From an uncultured Eubacterium sp. (GTDB lineage: Bacteria; Bacillota; Clostridia; Lachnospirales; Lachnospiraceae), in the NCBI GenBank assembly GCA_910584595.1, contig CAJUBQ010000008.1, positions 21,589 to 85,588 on the forward strand: a stretch of DNA of 64,000 bases, written 5' to 3'. The position numbers and the translations under genes were made by a program. Positions within the stretch are counted from its first letter, which is position 1; every line of letters starts with the position of its first letter. The notes below the pieces were generated by a model, which saw only the letters and a program-made list of their open reading frames with translations, made no database searches and was not told the DNA's origin. Shown here one piece after another: positions 33,906 to 41,215 of this stretch.

Positions 33906-36632
33906 CTAACTTTTTTTAACACTGTCAGTTGCCGCAGCAGACAATATCGTATCTTTTAAAATCGCTTTTTCCAATTCTTTCATCGTTACATTTGCTTCAC
34001 TTATATCCGCAAAACTTAAATCTGTTCCATTTAAGTTTGCTCCTCTCAAATCTGCACCAACTAATTTTGCATTGCTCAAATCTGCTCCTTCTAAATCTGC
34101 ATTTCTTAATTTGGCTTTACTCAAATCTGTTCTATTGAACTTTGCATTGCTTAAATCTGCTTTTCTTAAATCAGCGTTTCTTAAATCAGCTTCGTTTATT
34201 TTTGCTCTGTTTAATCTTGCTTCTTTAAGATCTGCTCCAAATAATTTTGCTTTTCCCATATACGCTTCAATTAAATATGCTCCTCTCAATTTCGCTCCTC
34301 TTAAATCCGCTCCTTTTAATTTTGCTCTGCTTAACATTGCTCTGCTCAAATTCGCTCCTTTTAATTTTGCTTCGGTTAAATCTGCTTCCATTAAATCTAC
34401 TTCATGTAAATCAGCTCCCATCAAATCTGCTTCTGTAAGATTTACTTTATTCAATATTTGATTTCCCAAATAAGAGTTTCTCAAATTTGCCCGCATTAAT
34501 TTTTCTCTTGTGAAATCTATTTCCTCTAAATATAAATGATTTAAATTTACAGGCAACTCACTTAATGCTATATAATTAGAAATCTTAGTAATATTATTTA
34601 ACTTAATAAATTTTGAATCTGAAACAGAAAATAAAAGCCTTAAAATTTCTATCATATTAAAAAAGCAATTTCTTTCTTTTAAAAGAATATTCTTATACTC
34701 GCGTATATTTCTCTTCGTATAGTAAAACATTCCAGCGTCTATCATTTTTTCTACTGCTTCTTCCCACCATCGATAAAATCTTTCCTGCTTTTTTTGTTCT
34801 AATACAGAATATAACCTTAAGATACGATACTTAAGATATTCACCTATTGTATGCGTGATACATCCTTGTTTCAACAATACAGCAATATTTCCTGCCAATT
34901 CTTCCTGACTTTCATCCGTAAGTTTTTTTATCGCTTCCTCTACAGAACTATATATAGTTTCTGCCACAAAGTATTCATAAATAGAACGATGAACAAAATA
35001 CAAATGTTTTGTTTCTATCCCATCACAATGTCTGGCTAGTTTATAAAAATTACCTATCAAAAAATCTTCTTTCAGCTCTTCATTTTCCATCCCGCTTTGA
35101 CGCATAACATTTATACATATTTTTTCGTATTCTTCCTGCGGAATACTCGCATTTTCTGCATTATTTTCAAACATCCATATTGATATTTCTCTTGATATTT
35201 GATGTATTGGCTTTTTTATACTGCCTATCCTGTGTCTTTCTGAAAAACATTTATTTGCTATACACCTGTCATATATTCCTCCTTCCAAAGAAAATATTTT
35301 ATCATATACATCTACAATAGAACCTTCTTTCGTCATTACAATATTTAAAGCCAAAACCATATATAACAAAAGAGGAATCCCTAAAATTTCTTTATTTTGA
35401 AGCGCATTTTTTATTGTATCCTCAGATATCTTGCTGCATGTCTTTTCTGCATATAACCTGCAAAATCTTTGAATCTGGCATTCATCCCAGGGCTGTAAAA
35501 TAATATAACTGCATTGCAGCCGATAATATCCATGAATATAATTTTCCCTGCACGTAACAATCAGCACAAAATTGTTAATCTTTTTACTACTTATAAAATC
35601 GTAATAAAAATCAACTAAAATACTTTCTCTGTTATCACCTGCGCTAATTTCATCAAAACCATCCAGTATCAGCGCCTTGCCATTCAAATCTTCATAGGAT
35701 AACCCTAACTTACGTAACATCCTATCAACGATTTTGTCACTCTTCCAATCCACATCATTCAAATCAGCCGCAAATTTATACACTAACACATCATCCAGTC
35801 TATCACGAAAATGAATCACTATCCATGTAATCAATGTACTCTTCCCTATTCCAGGCTGCCCCAAGATCAAAAGCATTTCACTTTCCCTATTTCGCTCCAT
35901 ACATTCTGTTAATAACTCTTTCAAATCTTCTGATATATTTTCATTCGTTTTAAATTTATAATGCGGAAGTTGTTCGTTCGGATATACCTCTTTCAACGCT
36001 ACATTGACACCGGCATTTTCATCTCGTTTATCAAAATCATTCAAAAACATATTTTTGTCCCATTTATCAGCATATTCCTTTGTTCTGCTTTTCAATATTT
36101 TCTGTGTATTCAAATTCAGCAAATTTTTTTCATATGAACTCTTTTCTTTTATACCAGCAATAATTTCCTTTACTTCATTTATCCCATTGTTTGTGCAAAC
36201 TACTCCCTCTGCCAATTGCCCCTGATACCTTAGACTAACTTCTCTAAATAGCTCATCCTTTTTACATATCTCGTGACATAATAATGTTTTAAATTTTTTG
36301 TAACCTTCCTGATCAACAGACGCTTCGAAAAAATGGAAAGCCTTTCTAACAGCTTCTATACTAATTTTTTTACTTTCCCTCATTTCGCGCAATAAACTTT
36401 CTGCCGCATCATATATAACATTCTGATTTTCTTTGTATTTATGGAAGGTTAATTGATTCAGAACATTTATAATTACCTGATAAAATTGAAAATCTTCCTT
36501 GTTTTCATCCTGATTTTCAATCGTTTCCTGGATGGTTGATTTTAAAATATCAATCCCATCATTTATAAATTTTGATATAAATCCGCTTATAATTACTCCT
36601 TCCGGTATCATAATGGCATGTCTCTTTCTCAT
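33906..36632 (-). CDS. NACHT-type STAND NTPase with C-terminal pentapeptide repeats (candidate defence or signalling protein)
   Basis: A 908-residue protein. The N-terminal ~230 residues are helical without a recognisable enzyme motif. A NACHT NTPase follows, with Walker A GQPGIGKST (258-266), Walker B LILDGFDEIS (321-330) and the sensor stretch LIVTCRENY. Helical winged-helix-like arms extend to about residue 690 (VHRSIYEYFVAETIY). From about 715 to 885 there are roughly 31 consecutive pentapeptide repeats of the A(D/N)LxX type, which fold as a right-handed beta helix. Bacterial NACHT proteins act as NLR-like oligomerising sensors, several of them anti-phage. Here the beta helix would be the sensor or ligand-binding part; this role is inferred. 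It is AT-rich, sits on the island with the recombinase, and has only a weak ribosome site at 36632. Confidence 0.85.
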   Translation of the reverse strand: MRKRHAIMIPEGVIISGFISKFINDGIDILKSTIQETIENQDENKEDFQFYQVIINVLNQLTFHKYKENQNVIYDAAESLLREMRESKKISIEAVRKAFHFFEASVDQEGYKKFKTLLCHEICKKDELFREVSLRYQGQLAEGVVCTNNGINEVKEIIAGIKEKSSYEKNLLNLNTQKILKSRTKEYADKWDKNMFLNDFDKRDENAGVNVALKEVYPNEQLPHYKFKTNENISEDLKELLTECMERNRESEMLLILGQPGIGKSTLITWIVIHFRDRLDDVLVYKFAADLNDVDWKSDKIVDRMLRKLGLSYEDLNGKALILDGFDEISAGDNRESILVDFYYDFISSKKINNFVLIVTCRENYIHGYYRLQCSYIILQPWDECQIQRFCRLYAEKTCSKISEDTIKNALQNKEILGIPLLLYMVLALNIVMTKEGSIVDVYDKIFSLEGGIYDRCIANKCFSERHRIGSIKKPIHQISREISIWMFENNAENASIPQEEYEKICINVMRQSGMENEELKEDFLIGNFYKLARHCDGIETKHLYFVHRSIYEYFVAETIYSSVEEAIKKLTDESQEELAGNIAVLLKQGCITHTIGEYLKYRILRLYSVLEQKKQERFYRWWEEAVEKMIDAGMFYYTKRNIREYKNILLKERNCFFNMIEILRLLFSVSDSKFIKLNNITKISNYIALSELPVNLNHLYLEEIDFTREKLMRANLRNSYLGNQILNKVNLTEADLMGADLHEVDLMEADLTEAKLKGANLSRAMLSRAKLKGADLRGAKLRGAYLIEAYMGKAKLFGADLKEARLNRAKINEADLRNADLRKADLSNAKFNRTDLSKAKLRNADLEGADLSNAKLVGADLRGANLNGTDLSFADISEANVTMKELEKAILKDTILSAAATDSVKKS

Positions 36633-36809
36633 TTGTTTTATAATTATAATTTAAGCATAACTTTTTATTAACCTGTTTCACTCCATAGCAGGACTTCTCA
36701 CATTTCTTCATTTAACCCATCACCCCTGCTTTCTCATATACTATTCACAATTATAGTATCCTACCAGAAACATTTCAACCCCACAACCACATCTTATTAC
36801 AATAAACGT
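36633..36809. other. spacer upstream of the NACHT gene
   Basis: Very AT-rich, with a TATAAT-like box on the minus strand near 36645 but no good -35 partner. Together with the repeat copy to its right it makes up the 320-bp gap before the truncated permease gene. No gene is visible. Confidence 0.4.
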
Positions 36810-36941
36810 AACAGTTCAGATAACCCATGGAACTGTTACGCATCCGGCCATTGGAAATCGCTGCGCGATGGGCCGGATGATATAAACCACCACGTTTTCA
36901 TACGGTCAGCGCGATTAACGCGCAGACCTACCTGAACTGTT
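36810..36941. repeat. cloverleaf-like intergenic repeat, right copy
   Basis: 132 bp closed by a perfect 10-bp stem, AACAGTTCAG (36810-36819) with CTGAACTGTT (36932-36941). Internal stems are ACAGTTC/GAACTGT, CATCCGGCC/GGCCGGATG with an inner ATCGC/GCGAT, and GGTCAGCGCG/CGCGCAGACC. Compared with the left copy at 29749, several differing positions preserve pairing, for example CCGGCC/GGCCGG here against CCAGCC/GGGCTG there. It ends 14 bp from the truncated permease stop. Confidence 0.85.
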
Positions 36942-36954
36942 GCCAATAAACATT

Positions 36955-37722
36955 TCAACTGAAAGCAGTTTTAACATTAAATGTAAATTGTAAACAGTCT
37001 TTTATCTGTTTGTAAACGAAACTAAACACCTGGCTCCCATATATAATCAAATACCCCAGCCCTCGTCTTGCCGCAATAAACTCTCCAATAATGACTCCAA
37101 CAAGACACAGCCCTATATTCACTTTCATAATACTAAATAAATTCGGAATATTTGCTGGCAGAATTACTTTATACAAAGCGTCTTTTTCTGTACCTGTCAG
37201 CGTATAAATCAGCTTGATCTTTTCAGCATCCACTTCCATAAATCCTGTATAAAGATTTAAACAAGAGCCAAATACTGCCACAGACATACCCGTTAATATA
37301 ATTGTCTTATAATTTGCTCCAAGCCAAACGATCAGCAATGGGGCCAGTGCGGATTTCGGTAAACTGTTCAGCATGACCATATATGGCTCCAGGACTCTGG
37401 ACAGCGTCCTGCTCCTCCAAAGTAAAATAGCAACAATAAGGCTAACCGCAATGACAAGCAAGAAGCTCGCTAATGTTTCGAATAAAGTGATGCCGATATG
37501 CCCAAGCAGATCTTCTTCTGAAAACATTTTCCAAAAACACCTTACAAGCTTGGAAGGACTGCTGAAAATAAATGAATTTATCATTTCATAACGTGCACAA
37601 AATTCCCATGCTGCAATCAGTATCACGCATAAGCTTACCCGCCAAAATCTGACTTTATCATTTGTTCGTTTGACGGACTTAAGATACAATTCCTGCGCAG
37701 TAAGCGCTTTCTTCATCTTCAT
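36955..37722 (-). CDS. ABC transporter permease of the SsuC/TauC/ThiX type, C terminus abnormal (probably truncated)
   Basis: A 255-residue inner-membrane permease. Membrane helices occur at about 28-44 (VSLCVILIAAWEFC), 85-105, 115-140 and 155-175, with a coupling segment YTLTGTEKDALYKVILPANIP. Homology is good up to GRRGLGYLIIYGSQVF-like sequence (here ARRGLGYLIIYGSQVF). The family normally continues with a last hydrophobic helix of about 20-25 residues; here it is replaced by SFVYKQIKDCLQFTFNVKT and a stop 14 bp from the repeat at 36941. The cognate binding-protein gene is not found. The ATPase gene overlaps its start by 44 nt. The importer is probably non-functional, with loss linked to formation of the island junction. 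Confidence 0.8.
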   Translation of the reverse strand: MKMKKALTAQELYLKSVKRTNDKVRFWRVSLCVILIAAWEFCARYEMINSFIFSSPSKLVRCFWKMFSEEDLLGHIGITLFETLASFLLVIAVSLIVAILLWRSRTLSRVLEPYMVMLNSLPKSALAPLLIVWLGANYKTIILTGMSVAVFGSCLNLYTGFMEVDAEKIKLIYTLTGTEKDALYKVILPANIPNLFSIMKVNIGLCLVGVIIGEFIAARRGLGYLIIYGSQVFSFVYKQIKDCLQFTFNVKTAFS

Positions 37723-38476
37723 TCATCTCCTTCCAGAGCATATTAAAATAATCTTTAAATTCATTTGTCCCCCGCCGCTCAAGCGCTGTCATCTCTTTTG
37801 GAAACGATATCGTAAGAATGCGCTTTAACCTGCCCGGACGGGAACTCAGCACTAAAATGCGATCTGCAAGACTGACCGCCTCTGACAAATCGTGCGTGAC
37901 CAAGACAGCGCTTTTTTGTTCTTCACGAATAATCGAACCGATATCGTTGGCCGTATTTAACCTTGTCTGATAGTCTAATGCAGAAAAAGGTTCATCCAGC
38001 AGTAAAAGCATCGGCTTTAATACAAGCGTACGAATCAGCGCCGCACGCTGACGCATGCCGCCGGACAGCTCGGACGGTTTTTTATGTCTGAAATCATATA
38101 ATCCGTATTTTTGAAGCAAATGCGCCGCATATTGTTTTGTCTGTGGCGTCAGCTTTTTTTGTATTTCCAGGCCAAGATAAACATTTCTTTCAATACTGCG
38201 CCAGTCAAATAAATGATCTTTTTGCAGCATATAGCCAATCGAGCAGACTGCCTCCTTAGACAATGGAGCTCCCTGAAATAAAATTTCTCCCTGTTCCGGT
38301 TCGATCAGATGACAAATCATATTTAACAATGTAGATTTTCCGCATCCGCTCGGCCCGACAATTGCAAGAAATTCTCCAGCCGCAAGAGTAAAACTGATAT
38401 CAGATAAAGCAAGCGTTTCCCCGTTGACAGAATGATAGGAATACGATACATGTTCAAATTCCAGCAGATGATTCAT
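37679..38476 (-). CDS. ABC transporter ATP-binding protein of the SsuB/TauB type
   Basis: A 265-residue cytoplasmic ATPase. Walker A VGPSGCGKSTLLN, Q loop YMLQKDHLFDW, signature ELSGGMRQR, Walker B LLLLDEPFSALD and switch His VTHDLSEAV are all intact. The start at 38476 has GGAGG about 8 bases upstream; the frame extending to 38557 lacks support. It would power uptake of a small molecule such as a sulfonate, nitrate or thiamin precursor through the neighbouring permease, which looks damaged. The final 44 nt overlap the permease start. Confidence 0.9.
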   Translation of the reverse strand: MNHLLEFEHVSYSYHSVNGETLALSDISFTLAAGEFLAIVGPSGCGKSTLLNMICHLIEPEQGEILFQGAPLSKEAVCSIGYMLQKDHLFDWRSIERNVYLGLEIQKKLTPQTKQYAAHLLQKYGLYDFRHKKPSELSGGMRQRAALIRTLVLKPMLLLLDEPFSALDYQTRLNTANDIGSIIREEQKSAVLVTHDLSEAVSLADRILVLSSRPGRLKRILTISFPKEMTALERRGTNEFKDYFNMLWKEMNEDEESAYCAGIVS

Positions 38477-38681
38477 ATAGTTTCCTCCACAATAATTATG
38501 TATATATAAATGGCGATTATTTAACGCCAGATATATAAATGTAAATGCCGCCTGCATATGGAACCTTTAAAAAAGGTTTTCTATATGATATGAAAAACAA
38601 CAAGACTGGTTACAAAACATATAAACGTACTCATCCTCCTGTTCCACAAGAAAAGTTTTGCCTTTGGCTCATAAATGAAAA

Positions 38682-38715
38682 TAAGCACATGACCATTCTA
38701 AAAGTCATGTGCTTA
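38682..38715 (-). terminator. terminator of the trpB2 gene
   Basis: A perfect 12-bp stem, TAAGCACATGAC with GTCATGTGCTTA, has a 10-nt loop and on the minus strand is followed by TTTTCATTTATG. It lies 26 bp after the stop at 38742. Confidence 0.88.
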
Positions 38716-38741
38716 TAAATATTATGCTTATTAAATTATGC

Positions 38742-40109
38742 TTATATTTTCGGAAGCTTTGCCATTGATTGCGCAAGTTCCGCATCTGTTGGAATATAAT
38801 CGCTCATCTGTCCGTCATTAAATTTTTGATATGCATACATATCAAAATAACCTGTGCCAGTCAGCCCGAATACAATATTTTTTTCTTCACCGCTCTCTTT
38901 GCATTTCATTGCTTCATCGATCGCTACTTTAATTGCATGGCTGCTTTCCGGAGCAGGCAGGATTCCTTCTACCCTTGCAAATGTTTCTGCCGCCTGAAAT
39001 ACCTCTGTCTGTTCCACACTTCTTGCTTCTAACAATCCTTGTGCATACAATTCGGATACTGTAGAACTCATGCCATGGTAGCGCAGTCCTCCCGCATGGT
39101 TGGCAGATGGTATAAATCCACTTCCAAGTGTATACATTTTAGCAAGCGGACACACTTTTCCGGTATCACAAAAATCATACGCATAAGTTCCTCTTGTCAG
39201 GCTTGGACATGAAGCAGGTTCGACTGCAATGATCTGATAATCTGCTTCTTTTCTTAATATTTCTCCTGCAAACGGAGAAATCAAACCTCCCAGATTAGAA
39301 CCTCCCCCTGCACATCCGATGATGACATCTGCCTGTATTCCATATTTATCCAGCGCCGCTTTCGTCTCGAGTCCGATAATAGACTGATGCAGCAATACCT
39401 GTGATAATACAGAGCCAAGCACATAACGGTATCCTTCCTGACTGGTTGCCGCCTCTACTGCTTCGGATATCGCGCATCCAAGGCTTCCTGTCGTTCCCGG
39501 AAATTCTTCATTAATCTTTCGTCCCACATTTGTGTTCATAGATGGAGAAGGCGTAACTGTTGCCCCATACGTACGCATTACCTCCCGCCGGAACGGTTTT
39601 TGCTCATAGGAACATTTTACCATATATACCTGACAATCCAGATCCAGATAAGCACATGCCATGGAGAGCGCTGTTCCCCACTGGCCCGCACCCGTTTCCG
39701 TTGTTACACCTTTCAATCCTTGCTGTTTTGCATAATAAGCCTGCGCAATCGCAGAATTCAGCTTGTGGCTTCCGGATGTATTATTGCCCTCAAATTTATA
39801 ATAAATATGTGCAGGCGTTGCGAGCTTTTCTTCCAGACAATATGCTCTTACCAATGGCGACGGCCGATACATTTTATAAAAATCCCGGATTTCATTTGGA
39901 ATATCAAAATAAGGAGTTGTATCATCCAATTCCTGTTTCGCCAGTTCGCTGCAGAAAACGCCAGAAAGCTCTTCCTGTGTCATCGGCTGTAAAGTAGCCG
40001 GGTTTAACAACGGAGCCGGCTTTTGTTTCATATCAGCGCGGACATTGTACCACTGTCCGGGCATTTCCTGCTCTTCCAGGTAAATTTTATAAGGTATTTG
40101 TTTATTCAT
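38742..40109 (-). CDS. trpB: tryptophan synthase beta chain, TrpB2 type
   Basis: A 455-residue PLP enzyme of the TrpB2 subgroup, which is longer than the classical ~400-residue TrpB1. The PLP lysine is Lys116 in NTSGSHKLNSA. Further hallmarks are TETGAGQWGTALS and the phosphate-binding loop GCAGGGSNLGGL. It condenses indole with serine to tryptophan. TrpB2 often occurs without TrpA, as here: no other trp gene is in the window, so it may salvage indole. It is a single-gene transcript with its own strong promoter and terminator. Confidence 0.95.
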   Translation of the reverse strand: MNKQIPYKIYLEEQEMPGQWYNVRADMKQKPAPLLNPATLQPMTQEELSGVFCSELAKQELDDTTPYFDIPNEIRDFYKMYRPSPLVRAYCLEEKLATPAHIYYKFEGNNTSGSHKLNSAIAQAYYAKQQGLKGVTTETGAGQWGTALSMACAYLDLDCQVYMVKCSYEQKPFRREVMRTYGATVTPSPSMNTNVGRKINEEFPGTTGSLGCAISEAVEAATSQEGYRYVLGSVLSQVLLHQSIIGLETKAALDKYGIQADVIIGCAGGGSNLGGLISPFAGEILRKEADYQIIAVEPASCPSLTRGTYAYDFCDTGKVCPLAKMYTLGSGFIPSANHAGGLRYHGMSSTVSELYAQGLLEARSVEQTEVFQAAETFARVEGILPAPESSHAIKVAIDEAMKCKESGEEKNIVFGLTGTGYFDMYAYQKFNDGQMSDYIPTDAELAQSMAKLPKI

Positions 40110-40153
40110 AATGCTTTCTCTCTTTCCTCATAGCTTTTTCAAAATCAATAACT

Positions 40154-40182
40154 ATTATAACGGATTGTATCATCTGTGTAAA
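40154..40182 (-). promoter_or_regulatory. promoter of the trpB2 gene
   Basis: On the minus strand TTTACA (40177-40182), 17-bp spacer, TATAAT (40154-40159), 45 bp before the start codon. No T box or attenuator hairpin fits in so short a leader. Confidence 0.8.
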
Positions 40183-40244
40183 GCATTATTCTTTCCGCAC
40201 CTGCCATAAAATAATATACCGGGATTTTTTACGCGCTCTGTAAA

Positions 40245-40472
40245 TTAATGATGCCGCGTTCCATTTCTATGGGTTGTTTTGTGTATGGTACAGTATTTCG
40301 AGCAACTGCTTTTTGTTCTGTGTGTTGTACCATGGTAAGTACAATAAGTTCCCGAACTGTGGTGGCTGCTCCCATGTCCATGAGCCATTACAGGCACTGT
40401 AAAGCTTCCTGCCAGCATAACCGCTGCTGTTAACGCCGCTGCTGCCTTTTTCCAGTTGTTTAAAATGTTCAT
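40245..40472 (-). CDS. small secreted His/Cys-rich protein
   Basis: A 75-residue precursor. The signal peptide covers about residues 1-30 (KKAAAALTAAVMLAGSFTVP, cleaved near VMA-HG). The mature ~45 residues hold ten His and three Cys, including HGHGSSHH and two related units YCTYHGTTHR and YCTIHKTTHR. This composition suggests metal binding outside the membrane. AAGGAGG lies 7-8 bases before the ATG at 40472; the longer frame to 40571 has no ribosome site. No family is recognised. Confidence 0.75.
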   Translation of the reverse strand: MNILNNWKKAAAALTAAVMLAGSFTVPVMAHGHGSSHHSSGTYCTYHGTTHRTKSSCSKYCTIHKTTHRNGTRHH

Positions 40473-40598
40473 TTGAAAACCCTCCTTAAAATTGAATGTG
40501 AATGATGATCTTTTGTATATCATACGATTCAGCAGACAAAATCCTTGCAATCTTTTAAAAAAATTTTTCACTTTTCAAACATGCTCCAACAACCTTCA

Positions 40599-41003
40599 TC
40601 AGACATCAACCTCCAATAACTTTACTGCTAACAGCAGTAAAAAATAATATGCGGCCGCCAGTGCAAGAAACAGAATTTGGTTCATAAAAAATCCCATAAC
40701 AACCTGTAAAGCCATAATGCCGATATGAACCCAGAAAGGCGAATTGTTTAATGCAGATGCAATAACTGCTTCGATCACGACAACGAATCCTACGGTTATC
40801 AGTGATATTTGAAATACCATCGTTCCAAGCAGCATCAGAGCCAGGCCGCCTGCAACCATGCCTGCAAACGCCATTCGCACAGCTTTCGTTCTCTGTTCTC
40901 GTGCCTTTTGCTTTGATGCCTGTTCTTTCCGGCTGTCATCCGCCTTATCTGCATCCAGATCAATCAGACCTATTTCTTCTTCTTTACGCTTTAAACCACT
41001 CAT
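40599..41003 (-). CDS. small polytopic membrane protein of unknown function
   Basis: A 134-residue protein. A charged N-terminal region of about 42 residues (SRKEQASKQKAREQRTK) precedes three to four hydrophobic segments: AGMVAGGLALMLLGTMVF, ISLITVGFVVVIEAVI, HIGIMALQVVMGFFM and ILFLALAAAYYFLLLLA. It would lie in the cytoplasmic membrane with its N terminus probably inside. I do not recognise a family. The His-rich protein follows 127 bp downstream, possibly in the same transcript. Right after its stop is a lone TTTCAAACATGCTCC half of the palindromic repeat family. Confidence 0.65.
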   Translation of the reverse strand: MSGLKRKEEEIGLIDLDADKADDSRKEQASKQKAREQRTKAVRMAFAGMVAGGLALMLLGTMVFQISLITVGFVVVIEAVIASALNNSPFWVHIGIMALQVVMGFFMNQILFLALAAAYYFLLLLAVKLLEVDV

Positions 41004-41123
41004 TCTTTCACATCCTGCTCTTCATTTTGTGCATTTTTTATGCATGAGCTTATTATATACTTACTTCCATAAAACCTCAACTCTATTTTATCATATCGTT
41101 ATTTTGTATTTACGGAGCTGAAA

Positions 41124-41163
41124 AACAACCCTGACAGTATCCTTCCATTCTGTCAGGGTTGTT
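41124..41163. terminator. terminator of the polysaccharide operon
   Basis: A 13-14-bp stem, AACAACCCTGACAG with CTGTCAGGGTTGTT, has a 12-nt loop and T tracts on both outer sides (TTTTTTT on the plus strand, TTTTT on the minus strand). It lies about 55 bp after the last gene of the cluster, which ends at 41216. Confidence 0.9.
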
Positions 41164-41215
41164 TTTTTGTTTATGATTCTATAGAAATCTGTTTCTGCAT
41201 CATCATACAGATGTA

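Noticed and set aside
33929..34461. Plus-strand open frames rich in Ser/Ala/Leu
   Set aside because: They are antisense shadows of the pentapeptide-repeat coding sequence, created by its 15-bp periodicity.
29749..36941. tRNA gene as island attachment site
   Set aside because: The repeats fold into a cloverleaf-like shape but lack a tRNA's stem lengths, anticodon loop and T-loop sequence; no tRNA was found in the window.
38477..38741. TPP riboswitch upstream of the ABC ATPase gene
   Set aside because: The transporter type can import thiamin precursors, but no CTGAGA-type THI-box core is visible in the spacer.
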